From: Pleomorphochaeta sp.
GTDB taxonomy: Bacteria > Spirochaetota > Spirochaetia > Sphaerochaetales > Sphaerochaetaceae
Length of the DNA stretch: 64,000 nucleotides
Assembly: GCA_028532815.1 (NCBI GenBank)
Contig: JAQQAS010000003.1
Location: 1 to 64,000 of the forward strand
Direction of reading: 5' to 3'
The first letter of the stretch is position 1. Each line of letters begins with the position of its first letter. The position numbers were made by a program, and so were the translations under genes. A model generated the notes under the pieces. The model ran no database searches. It was not told the origin of the DNA and saw only the letters and a list, made by a program, of their open reading frames with translations. Positions 35,310 to 44,217 of the stretch are shown piece after piece.

Positions 35310-38300
35310 ATGAAAAAGAAAATCAAACCTATTGTTATTTTTATTTTGCTTCTAATATATGAGATTTCTTTATATTCTCAAAGCACAGATGGTAATTTAA
35401 AGTATAAAATTGATAATACTCCAATTGTAGTTGCTTGTGTAAAAGATAGTGGATATATAAAAAAAATATCACCAACAACCTATAGTGGTTATTTAGTAGA
35501 TTATTTAAATAAACTTGGAGAATATAACAATCTACACTTTAAATATATTTTAGTTGAAAATGAACTTGAAAGTAGAAATTTGGTAGATCAAGGAATTGCT
35601 GATATTGCTTGTTTACAATATAAAACACCTAACTTAGAAACTCGATTTTCATATAGTAATATTCAATTAACAATTTTAAAAACGAATCTATATACCTTAG
35701 CTGATAACGATAACTTATATTTTGATGATTTCAAAAATTTTGATAAAATGACAATTGGAATTCGAGAAGATTTTTCATCTCAAGAAGAATTAGCTTTATA
35801 TGCCAAAAATGGAAACTTTACATATTCTCTAAAATATTATCCTACAGAAACAGCTCTTCAAGAAGCCCTTTATAATAAAGAAGTTGTTTCCATTGCCACA
35901 GATTATATTATTAATAAAGAATATAACTTAAAAAAGATTGGGTCAATTTCTTATAAACCTACATATATTATCAGCAAAAAAGGAAGTTCATTAATACCGT
36001 TAATAAACAATTCAATCGAATGGTTACACGAAAATGATTCTAATATTTTCAACCATCTCAAACAAATGTATTTAAATAATTCTAGCACTTACACTGAATT
36101 TACAAGAGAAGAAATTGCCTATATAAAGCAACAAAATACTTTGAGAGTTGGACTTTTTCCAGATACATATATCCAATCTCGATTTAATAAAAAAACGGGA
36201 GAATTCGAAGGTATAATTGTAGACTATATGAAAGAACTTGAAAAAGTTTCTCACCTTAAATTTGAATTTGTTCAAATACCACACGGTTTAAAGGTTCAAG
36301 ATGCAATAAAACAAGACTTATGTGATATTACCCCATATTTAGGAAGAAATGAAGAAACACTAAATGATGAAAATATTGCTGCCTCAATTAATTACATTAA
36401 TATGAGAGAATTAATAGCAATTAGAAAAGATAATCCCATTAAACTAGAAGAAATTCAAACAATTTCTTGTCCCGCTAATTATCAGGCGTTATTAAATCAT
36501 GTAAATAATCAATTCCCTAATTGGAATGTAGTAAAAACAAATGCAAATAATATCTTAGATCCATTACAGGCTGGAATTGTTGATGTCGCAATCGGTAATG
36601 AATACGAAATTAAATATTTACTTCAAAGACCTAAATACAATGATTTAATGCTAACTGAAGAATTTTTTGTTGATATAATATTATCTTTAGGTATCTCAAG
36701 CCACAACAACCCAATACTTTTATCCATTTTAAACAAATCAATTAGTAATATAGATGGGAATACCTTAGAATACTTTAAATTAAAAGGCCTTGTAACTAAC
36801 TATCAATATACTTTTTTTGATGCGTATTTCACTAATAGTTTATTTTTCAATCTACTAATCTTTTTATTAATTTCTGTAATAATTGTACTTTTGATTTTTA
36901 CCCGATATCAGAAAAAAGTAAATGAACAAATTAAAAGAAAAGAAAAAGCTTTAAATTTGAGTAATCAAAGATATGAAAAAGCAAACCGAGCAAAAACAGA
37001 TTTCCTTGCAGCGATGTCTCATGATTTAAGAACCCCAATGAATGCTATAATTGGACTAACAGAATTATCAAAAAGTAATTTAACAAACGTAAATGATCTT
37101 GAGCTATATATAGATAAAATCGATATCTCAGCTAAATATCTTTTAGGCCTTATCAACGATATATTAGATATTTCTGCAATAGAAGATGGGAAACTAATAA
37201 TAAATGAGGAACCATTTAGCTTAAAAGAATTAACTCATGAAGTAACTTCAATGTATAATGTAAGTAGTGAACAAAATAATATATCATTTTCATCTTCAAT
37301 TGATAATATTTCATATGAAACTTTAATTGGTGATTATTATAGGATAAAACAAATAATTACTAATCTATTGAGCAATGCTTTCAAATTCACCCAAGAGAAG
37401 GGACAAGTTGAACTTGTTTTAAAAGAAACTCCGATTAATAAAGAAATGATTGAATTAACAATCATTGTAAAGGATACAGGAATTGGCATTTCTGATGAAA
37501 TCCAAAACAAAATATTTAATAAATTTGTACAAGCTGATACAGGAACTCTAAGAAAATTTGGCGGCAGTGGATTAGGTCTTTCCATTGTTAAGAATTTAGT
37601 TGAATTAATGAATGGGAAAATAGAATTAGAGAGTAAAATTGCTGTAGGATCGACTTTCAAAATACAGCTACCCCTTAAAGCAAGCAACAAAGGGTTTAAT
37701 TGTCAAAAATTTTTTGATAATAATCCTTATGATAAACACAGAATTCTTGTTATAGATAAAGATACACATTTTAATGCATTCTTTCAAAAAACTATTAAAC
37801 AAATAGAAATAGAAAACTCTTGTACTTCAAATTTAACAACAGCTCTAGAAAAAATAAAAAATAGTATTGAAAATAATAATGCATACGATATTATTTTTAT
37901 TGATTATAAAATAAAGAATTCTTATGATAGGGATGTAATTAAAATTATCTCTCAAGCATATAAAACTATTCCACATTATATAGTCTTAACAGGGTATGAT
38001 AAATCCTATTTAAAAAATACTGTTAAAAATGATTATATAAATTATTATATTAAAAAACCAATATTCTTATCTTCGATTAATTTTATATTTAATAAAATTG
38101 AGAAGACTCAAAAACAAAAAATTATAGAAATTGAATCTCAAAATAAAATTTCAAAAGCACAATTAAGTAAATTAAGAATATTACTTGTTGAAGATAATGA
38201 AATAAATCAACTTGTTGGTCGAAAAATATTAGAATCTTTTGGTTGTGAAATCATTATTGCCAATAATGGTAAGATGGGTTTTCAAACGTTCTTAGAAAAA

Positions 38301-38561
38301 GGTGAAAATTATTTTGACATTATATTAATGGATATTCGTATGCCTATAATGGATGGATATAAAGCAACCACTTTAATAAGAAATCAAGATACAGAATATG
38401 CAAAATCAATTCCAATTTATGCAATGACTGCAAATGTTATGAAAGATGATATTGATAAAAGTCTAAGCTTAAAAATGAATGGCCATATTGCAAAACCAAT
38501 AGATAGTAATCAATTATATGAGGTTTTGTATAAAGTTTGGTTAGATAAAAATAAAAATTAA
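35310..38561 (+). CDS. Hybrid sensor histidine kinase with two extracellular solute-binding domains and two receiver domains
   Basis: The 1083-residue protein senses outside and signals inside. In order: signal helix (about 1-23), two SBP_bac_3-like domains (about 35-255 and 270-490), one transmembrane helix (about 505-527), HisKA with FLAAMSHDLRTPMNAIIG (phospho-His near 570), HATPase with DTGIGI (about 722) and GGSGLGLSIVKNL (about 750). A first receiver (about 810-930, FIDYKIKN) is degenerate in its surroundings; the second (about 955-1080) is canonical with RILLVEDNEINQ and ILMDIRMPIMDG. No separate output protein is adjacent. Its ligand could be an amino or organic acid, judging by the binding domains. 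Confidence 0.92.
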   Translation: MKKKIKPIVIFILLLIYEISLYSQSTDGNLKYKIDNTPIVVACVKDSGYIKKISPTTYSGYLVDYLNKLGEYNNLHFKYILVENELESRNLVDQGIADIACLQYKTPNLETRFSYSNIQLTILKTNLYTLADNDNLYFDDFKNFDKMTIGIREDFSSQEELALYAKNGNFTYSLKYYPTETALQEALYNKEVVSIATDYIINKEYNLKKIGSISYKPTYIISKKGSSLIPLINNSIEWLHENDSNIFNHLKQMYLNNSSTYTEFTREEIAYIKQQNTLRVGLFPDTYIQSRFNKKTGEFEGIIVDYMKELEKVSHLKFEFVQIPHGLKVQDAIKQDLCDITPYLGRNEETLNDENIAASINYINMRELIAIRKDNPIKLEEIQTISCPANYQALLNHVNNQFPNWNVVKTNANNILDPLQAGIVDVAIGNEYEIKYLLQRPKYNDLMLTEEFFVDIILSLGISSHNNPILLSILNKSISNIDGNTLEYFKLKGLVTNYQYTFFDAYFTNSLFFNLLIFLLISVIIVLLIFTRYQKKVNEQIKRKEKALNLSNQRYEKANRAKTDFLAAMSHDLRTPMNAIIGLTELSKSNLTNVNDLELYIDKIDISAKYLLGLINDILDISAIEDGKLIINEEPFSLKELTHEVTSMYNVSSEQNNISFSSSIDNISYETLIGDYYRIKQIITNLLSNAFKFTQEKGQVELVLKETPINKEMIELTIIVKDTGIGISDEIQNKIFNKFVQADTGTLRKFGGSGLGLSIVKNLVELMNGKIELESKIAVGSTFKIQLPLKASNKGFNCQKFFDNNPYDKHRILVIDKDTHFNAFFQKTIKQIEIENSCTSNLTTALEKIKNSIENNNAYDIIFIDYKIKNSYDRDVIKIISQAYKTIPHYIVLTGYDKSYLKNTVKNDYINYYIKKPIFLSSINFIFNKIEKTQKQKIIEIESQNKISKAQLSKLRILLVEDNEINQLVGRKILESFGCEIIIANNGKMGFQTFLEKGENYFDIILMDIRMPIMDGYKATTLIRNQDTEYAKSIPIYAMTANVMKDDIDKSLSLKMNGHIAKPIDSNQLYEVLYKVWLDKNKN

Positions 38562-38596
38562 AAAGGGATGTCGACATTAGGTAACATCCCCTTTTA
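38561..38596. terminator. Bidirectional terminator between the hybrid kinase and citF
   Basis: GGGATGT (38565-38571) pairs with ACATCCC (38584-38590), flanked by A-rich and CTTTT ends so that a T-tract follows on both strands. It lies between convergent genes. Confidence 0.8.
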
Positions 38597-38616
38597 CTAA
38601 ATTTTAAGATATTTTT

Positions 38617-40182
38617 TTAATCATCTTCATCTTGATCTTTAACTTGATAAATTAAATCAATAACAGATCCATCTCTGTAAGTTACAATACCAACAACTTT
38701 ATCAGTATACTCAATAGATTTTCCTCTACCAACTAAACTCATTGCTTTATCTCTAAGGTTTTCAATTGTAGTCAAGTTAATATTAGAATTTTTAAACCTC
38801 TCAATTAAATCAGTTCTAAGAGGATTTATTGCAACACCTTGGTCCGTAACAACAATATCAACAGTTTTCCCAGGAGTTACAATAGTATTTACTTTATCTA
38901 CAACACTAGCGATTCTACCTCTTGTAAGAGGGCAAACTATTATTGAGACTGAAGCACCTGCTGCTGTATCTTGATGTCCACCAATTGCACCCCTAATACT
39001 ACCATCAGAGCCAGTTAAAACATTTACATTATAATCTACATCAACTTCTAATGCAGATAGAATGACTACATCTAATTGATTAACTGCTGTCCCAGGATTA
39101 TTAGGACTAGCATAATAATAAGCAGACATCTGTTGATGAAATCTATTATTCTTCAAACTTTTGGCAGCTTCAAGATCGAAAGATTGTACATCTAATATTT
39201 TCTTAATTAAACCTTCTTCATGTAATTTTACAATTACACCAGTAATTCCTCCTAACACAAAGTCAGCTTTTATATTTTTTTTCAGCATTTTTTCTCTTAG
39301 AAATCTAGCTGTTGCTAAAGAAGCTCCGCCACTTCCCATTTGGAAAGAAAATCCATCTTTAAATACCCCGCTCTGCTCAATAACTTCAGCAGTGGTTTCA
39401 GCTATCAATAACTCTTTAGGATTTTTAGTAAATCTAGTTGCCCCACTCATTATTCCATTTGGATCTCCAATTGCATCTACTTTTACAACATAGTCTACAT
39501 CACTCTGAAATATTCCTGCAGGAACATTAGGAAAAGGAACTAAATTGTCAGTTAAAACTATTACACAAGAAGCATATTGAGCATCGGTTTTTGCATAACC
39601 TAAAGAACCACAGATTATACCATTATCATGATCTCTAGAATAGCCATTCGCATTTCCAAAAGAATCACAGGATGGGGCTCCTAAAAAGGCAACATCAATT
39701 TTAATATCCCCATTTTTAATTGCATATGCTCTTCCCCCATGGGATCTAAAAACAACTGGAATGTCTAAAAGTCCTTTTGAAACAGCTTCTGCTAATTCAC
39801 CTCTAAGCCCACTAGTTTCAATTCTAGTAATTACACCATTTTTTACATGCTCAATTAAAGGAGAATGAACACTTAAAAGGGATGAGGCTGCAAGAGTTAA
39901 ATCTTTTATTCCTTTTTTTGCAATAACTTCCATAACCTTATTTAAAACAAAATCACCATCTCTAAAATGATGATGGAATGAAATAGTCATGCCGCTCTTT
40001 AGTTGAGATTTCTCAATTGCATCCTCTATACTAAATAAAACTTTAGATTCAAACTCTTCTCTTTCTTTACAAGACTTGATATCTTTATATACTCTTTCAT
40101 TAGTAAATAAAGGATGTTCAACATCTAATTTTCCAAATTTTGGAAGGTTTTTAATATCATTATTAATCATTTTTTTCTCCAA
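38617..40182 (-). CDS. citF: Citrate lyase alpha subunit (citrate:acetyl-ACP transferase)
   Basis: The 521-residue subunit exchanges acetyl for citryl on the acyl carrier protein. Diagnostic segments are GMTISFHHHFRDGDFVLN near residue 63, RSHGGRAYAIKNGDIKIDVAFLGAPSCDSFGNANG (about 146-180), QMGSGGASLATARFL near 282 and GSDGSIRGAIGGHQDTAAGA near 393. The length matches CitF. It is third in the citDEF order on the minus strand, 3 bp after citE. Together these cleave citrate to acetate and oxaloacetate. Confidence 0.96.
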   Translation of the reverse strand: MEKKMINNDIKNLPKFGKLDVEHPLFTNERVYKDIKSCKEREEFESKVLFSIEDAIEKSQLKSGMTISFHHHFRDGDFVLNKVMEVIAKKGIKDLTLAASSLLSVHSPLIEHVKNGVITRIETSGLRGELAEAVSKGLLDIPVVFRSHGGRAYAIKNGDIKIDVAFLGAPSCDSFGNANGYSRDHDNGIICGSLGYAKTDAQYASCVIVLTDNLVPFPNVPAGIFQSDVDYVVKVDAIGDPNGIMSGATRFTKNPKELLIAETTAEVIEQSGVFKDGFSFQMGSGGASLATARFLREKMLKKNIKADFVLGGITGVIVKLHEEGLIKKILDVQSFDLEAAKSLKNNRFHQQMSAYYYASPNNPGTAVNQLDVVILSALEVDVDYNVNVLTGSDGSIRGAIGGHQDTAAGASVSIIVCPLTRGRIASVVDKVNTIVTPGKTVDIVVTDQGVAINPLRTDLIERFKNSNINLTTIENLRDKAMSLVGRGKSIEYTDKVVGIVTYRDGSVIDLIYQVKDQDEDD

Positions 40183-40185
40183 ATA

Positions 40186-41064
40186 TTATAAAACTCGTGC
40201 AGCTTTGGCTAATTGAATAGTTCTCTGAGCTCTTAGAACGATAGGCATATCAATCATTTTTCCATTTAATGAGACAACACCACTTTTTTTAATTTTAGCC
40301 TCTTCGATAGCATCCATTATTTCTAAGGCCTTATCTATCTCTTTTCTACTTGGAGTAAATATTTCAACAATAGGCTCTATCTGTCTAGGATTAATGATTG
40401 ATTTGCCATCAAATCCTAATTTTTTTATTAGGAGCACTTCATTTCTAAATCCTTCTTCATCGTTTAAATTTGAATAAACTGTATCTAATGCATCAATTTT
40501 AGCGGATCTTGCGGCATGTAATAGCATAGATCTAGCAAACATCAACTCTACTCCATCAGCATATCTTGTCGTTTTTAAGTCAGTAACATAATCTTCAGCA
40601 CCCAAAGCTATTGCGATTAATCTTTTAGAAGCTTTTGCAATATCTCTCGCATTTAAAACTCCTTCAGCACTTTCAATTGCTGCCATCATTTTTGTTGAAC
40701 CTTGTTCTATCTCAAACTCAATTTCTGCCTTTTCAATTTCTTTTTCACAGATTAATACATCGTCAACATTTTCTGTTTTAGGCAATCTTATAACATCAAT
40801 TTTAGAAGCAACCATAGCTTTAATATCCATAATTCCACATTCAGTTCTAGGGTTATTTATTCTAACAACTAACTCTTTATCACCATAATCTATGGCTCTT
40901 AGAGAATTATATACTAAATAACGAGCAGCATCTTTTTCACTTAATAGTACAGAATCTTCTAAATCAAACATAATACTATCACATTTATATATATAAGCAT
41001 CCTTAACCATCCCAGGATTATTACCAGGAACGAACATCATTGTTCTTCTTAATCGATCTCCCAT
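40186..41064 (-). CDS. citE: Citrate lyase beta subunit (citryl-ACP lyase)
   Basis: The 292-residue HpcH/HpaI-type aldolase starts at ATG 41064, overlapping the citD stop by one base (TAATG), with GGGAGAA as RBS. MMFVPGNNPGMVKDA near the N-terminus, MFDLEDSVLLSEKDAAR near 34, VVRINNPRTECG near 60, AAIESAEGVLNARDIA near 127 and ALGAEDYVTDL near 153 are the metal and substrate sites. It splits citryl-ACP to oxaloacetate and acetyl-ACP. Confidence 0.96.
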   Translation of the reverse strand: MGDRLRRTMMFVPGNNPGMVKDAYIYKCDSIMFDLEDSVLLSEKDAARYLVYNSLRAIDYGDKELVVRINNPRTECGIMDIKAMVASKIDVIRLPKTENVDDVLICEKEIEKAEIEFEIEQGSTKMMAAIESAEGVLNARDIAKASKRLIAIALGAEDYVTDLKTTRYADGVELMFARSMLLHAARSAKIDALDTVYSNLNDEEGFRNEVLLIKKLGFDGKSIINPRQIEPIVEIFTPSRKEIDKALEIMDAIEEAKIKKSGVVSLNGKMIDMPIVLRAQRTIQLAKAARVL

Positions 41065-41360
41065 TATTTTTTCTCCCAAATATACGAAGTTGAATCGCAG
41101 GCTCTATATAAAGCGGTAGAAGTTCTAGCTTTTATAACACAGTCTAATGCACCCTTATCAATTGCAGTGATTTTTGCATTTTTAACACCAACAAATTCAG
41201 CTGTATCTCTAATTACTTGTTTAATTTGATCCCCAAACTGCTTTTTTACAGGGCTCTCTAAATGGATACGAATTCCATTATCTCCTTCTTCTTTTTCCAC
41301 AGTGATTAAAATATCACTTGATTCCAAAGTTCCCGCTGTAGCGACTTTTTTAACTATCAA
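41064..41360 (-). CDS. citD: Citrate lyase acyl carrier protein (gamma subunit)
   Basis: The 98-residue carrier has the prosthetic group Ser in ATAGTLESSDILITVE (Ser14), where the phosphoribosyl-dephospho-CoA is attached. The rest, including GIRIHLESPVKKQFG and GALDCVIKARTSTALYRAC, is typical. It starts with TTG at 41360 behind AGAAGGAGC. It is the first gene of citDEF. Confidence 0.95.
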   Translation of the reverse strand: MIVKKVATAGTLESSDILITVEKEEGDNGIRIHLESPVKKQFGDQIKQVIRDTAEFVGVKNAKITAIDKGALDCVIKARTSTALYRACDSTSYIWEKK

Positions 41361-41957
41361 AGTATGCTCCTTCTAAAAATAAAAAACAAAGTGCATAAAT
41401 AATTTTAGCAGGATTTCTCCTGCTAAGCTTATTATTTATAAATATATAAGTTTGTTTATTTTGATTGTAATTTAATTGGCTAGGTTGAATGAATAAAAGA
41501 AAACTATTGTGAATACAATTAGTATTTAATGTGTTTGATAACAAAAGTCTAAATAAGTATATGTTATTTATAGAGTTAAACAATCTATTATAGGTTATAA
41601 AAAAATTATATTTTTTTATTATACTAGTTATCATTGTTTACTCCAAAAATTATACAAATAGATATTCTAATACTCTTGAAATATTGTAACACGTATATAT
41701 TATTTGTAACCCCCTAAATAAGTATTTTAGACTAAAAAACTAAAAATTATTACTTTATTTTTAAACATGAAAATAGAAATAAAATAGAATTATAAAATAT
41801 TAAATGCAATCAGATTTCTATTACTTTAAAATAGATATTTTAATCATATAAACTGTAAACAACTTATACCTCAATACTTAGTAATTTTTTATTTATCATT
41901 GTAAAAAAAAGCCTTACTATAATCTATCAAAAATTCAATTTTAAAAAAAATCTTTTA
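41361..41957. promoter_or_regulatory. Citrate lyase leader region with a perfect hairpin
   Basis: In this 597-bp gap TTAGCAGGA (41405-41413) and TCCTGCTAA (41418-41426) form a 9-bp perfect stem with a 4-base loop, about 45 bp before citD on the minus strand. It could be an attenuator or protein-binding site. A TATAAT reading toward citD lies on the minus strand at about 41646-41651, implying a leader of nearly 300 bases, but its -35 is weak. The rest of the gap is very AT-rich, and I see no other gene. Confidence 0.5.
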
Positions 41958-42642
41958 ATGAGTAAATTTCAAATGGAAAATAAAAATATATTAAGGATAC
42001 TACTTGCTTTCTGCATGATTTTATGGGCAAGCATTGGAGTGGGAACAAGAGTAATAGATCTTAATTCCTTCGAATTAGCCTTTTTTAGAGCTTCCTTGGC
42101 ACTACCTATTTTAATTATATTTCTAAAATTCTCAAAATCACCTAATAAAATGCTCCCATTAAAATATATAGTTTATTATATATTTACATGAGCTTTAATT
42201 GGACTTGCTTGGGTATTCTTATTTCAAGGATATAAATATACAACCCTAACAAATGCTGTACTTCTATATAATATGTGTCCTGTATATGTAATGATATTTT
42301 CTAAATTCTTTTTGAAAGAGAAAATTACATTTATAAAGTTTGTTTCTATATTAGGATGTTTCTTGGGCTTATATCTTCTAATTCAGCAAGATCTAAATCT
42401 AAAAGGATTATTAAACCAAGGATTACTATGGGCTCTATCATCAGGGATTCTTTGTGCAATTATTGTAAAATTAAATAAAAAAGCAAATCAAAAGAATAAT
42501 AATATAGACACTATTTCTATAACATTTATACAGTTACTTGATGCATCTCTTGCCTTACTTACCTATCAAATTAAAAACGACTCATTCATAAAGGTATTAA
42601 ACTTTATAGTGAGATGCGAATCAAGACACTTTCTATAATATT

Positions 42643-43599
42643 TCACGAATATTTCAGTAGTTTTTCCTCTTGTTTCGCTGCACCAGTAAATGCATTATAA
42701 TAGATTTCATTTGGGGCATAATATCCCAAAGATTGGTGAGGTCTGGTAATATTAAAATAATTAATAAACCAATCCAATCCTTCTTCCAATTCAATCATTG
42801 TAGAGTAATCATGAAGAAAAATATGTTCATATTTTAGAGTTCTCCAATTTCTCTCCATATATATATTATCCATTGCTTGTCCAACAGAATCCATACTAAT
42901 TCTAATGTGTTCTCTTTTTAATACTGCAAGGAATTCTTTTGAGGTAAATTGGCTACCTTGGTCACTGTTGAATATCGACGGAACACCATAAACCTCTATA
43001 GATTTCTCTAAACATTCAATGCAAAAATATACGTCCATTGTATTACTTAATTTCCATGAAAGTATTTTCCTACTATAAAGATCTATTATTGCACATAGGT
43101 AAACAAATCCATGAGGTAATGCTATATAAGTAATATCTGTAGCCCATACTTGATTTACATATTGGACAACCATGTTTCTCAACAGATAAGGGTATTTCTT
43201 ATGATTTACCCCTTTTTTAGCTCGAGAAGTATTCTTTACTGCTATAGCACTATATATCCCTAATTCCTTCATTAAACGCCTTACAATGCTCTCTGTTGCC
43301 CAATTATATCCTTCTTTTATTAAAATAACAGATATTTTTCTGTAGCCTAAAAAAGGGACAGGAGACCAAGCTTTAAGTATAATCATTGCTCTTTCATAAT
43401 TAATCTTTCTTTCTTTTTTATATTTTACTTCTCTTTCTATATGATGATTTAACCAATCCTTATAGTGACTTCTACTTATATTTAATATGTTACATTGCTC
43501 ACTTATTGTACATTCAATAGTATGTCCAAATGAAAAATATTTAAGACCTGGAGTAATAAGTTCGCAAAAATCTAATCCAATAAATTCATCTTTTTTTTT
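42643..43599 (-). CDS. IS3-family transposase OrfB (integrase catalytic part, made by -1 frameshift)
   Basis: The DDE domain shows VWATDITYIALPHGFVYL (first Asp), FNSDQGSQFTSKEF (second Asp) and MDNIYMERNWRTLKYEHIF (Glu), followed by HQSLGYYAPNEIYYNA. The frame is open from the slippery site upstream of the first ATG (43386): DEFIGLDFCELITPGLKYF... and SRSHYKDWLNHH, the usual HTH_21 part. It has no good start of its own and is expected as the fused OrfAB protein. No internal stop is seen, so the transposase may be active. Confidence 0.9.
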   Translation of the reverse strand, partial: KKKDEFIGLDFCELITPGLKYFSFGHTIECTISEQCNILNISRSHYKDWLNHHIEREVKYKKERKINYERAMIILKAWSPVPFLGYRKISVILIKEGYNWATESIVRRLMKELGIYSAIAVKNTSRAKKGVNHKKYPYLLRNMVVQYVNQVWATDITYIALPHGFVYLCAIIDLYSRKILSWKLSNTMDVYFCIECLEKSIEVYGVPSIFNSDQGSQFTSKEFLAVLKREHIRISMDSVGQAMDNIYMERNWRTLKYEHIFLHDYSTMIELEEGLDWFINYFNITRPHQSLGYYAPNEIYYNAFTGAAKQEEKLLKYS

Positions 43600-43877
43600 A
43601 AGAGCTCTAATTCAAGCTGAGATTTACCATAAGCTTTGGTAATGAAATCTATTTTATCTTTTGCTTCTTCTAATTCTTTTTCAGTTTTTGTATTTTTCTT
43701 TGATTCTTCAAAAGGAGATAAATCATGCCGTAATAAACTTTTTTTCCACAATGAAACCATACTTGGTGTAACTTGATATTTTGCTGCAATTTCTTGTACT
43801 GTAGCTTCTTCTTGTATTGCTTCTAACGCAACCTTTAGTTTTGTGTCTTTGCTAATTGTCCTTCTTTTTCTACCCAT
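43572..43877 (-). CDS. IS3-family transposase OrfA (helix-turn-helix)
   Basis: The 101-residue protein from ATG 43877 reads MGRKRRTISKDTKLKVALEA, then an HTH segment EATVQEIAAKYQVTPSMVSLWKK, and a C-terminal coiled coil (SQLELELLKKK) that drives multimerisation. Near its end A9G (43590-43599 on the minus strand) is a slippery run where a -1 shift joins the frame to OrfB. Confidence 0.9.
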   Translation of the reverse strand: MGRKRRTISKDTKLKVALEAIQEEATVQEIAAKYQVTPSMVSLWKKSLLRHDLSPFEESKKNTKTEKELEEAKDKIDFITKAYGKSQLELELLKKKMNLLD

Positions 43878-44217
43878 AATTAATATATTATTCCTTTGGG
43901 AATAAACTAACAAGGATTCGTGAAATTATTTTTCTGTTGTCTAGTAACTCGTCTCAGTATACTTAGACTTGTCAAATATTATTTTATTATTGATCCTAGC
44001 GATAATTCATACAGCAATAGCATAAAAATATATTTTTCAACCTATAAAAAACTTGAAGTAATTGAAATTGTATCTTTTAGTTATTTTGAACCATTATTTA
44101 CAATACTATTTGGGAGTCTTATTTTTTAAGAAAAGATTATTTTAACACAGGCTATAGGAGGCACCTTTATTTTAGGATTCACTTTATTAGGAGAGATGTA
44201 TAATATAAAGAAAAGAA

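Larger units (their letters stand above)
42609..43957 (-). mobile_element. IS3-family insertion sequence, about 1.35 kb
   Basis: The element carries orfA and orfB in overlapping frames on the minus strand. The ends read TGAGA (42610-42614) and TCTCA (43952-43956), the TG...CA type of IS3, and belong to an imperfect inverted repeat of about 41 bp whose inner 10 bp (TTTCACGAAT at 42641-42650, ATTCGTGAAA at 43916-43925) are perfect. TATA occurs at 42605-42608 and 43958-43961 and is the likely target duplication, with one G between it and TGAGA/TCTCA on each side. It interrupts an EamA permease gene. Confidence 0.88.

Noticed and set aside
41350-41634. 94-residue frame on the minus strand upstream of citD with a GGAG before its ATG
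   Set aside because: It is rich in Asn, Ile, Leu and Phe as expected for random AT-rich DNA, overlaps citD and the hairpin, and the likely -10 box is only a few bases before its ribosome site.
42189-42191. In-frame TGA in the EamA gene as a selenocysteine or reassigned Trp codon, given the selenium genes nearby
   Set aside because: Trp is encoded by TGG throughout the window and TGA serves as a normal stop in other genes. No selenocysteine insertion hairpin was recognised, and the same gene has a TAA and an insertion, so it is simply a pseudogene.
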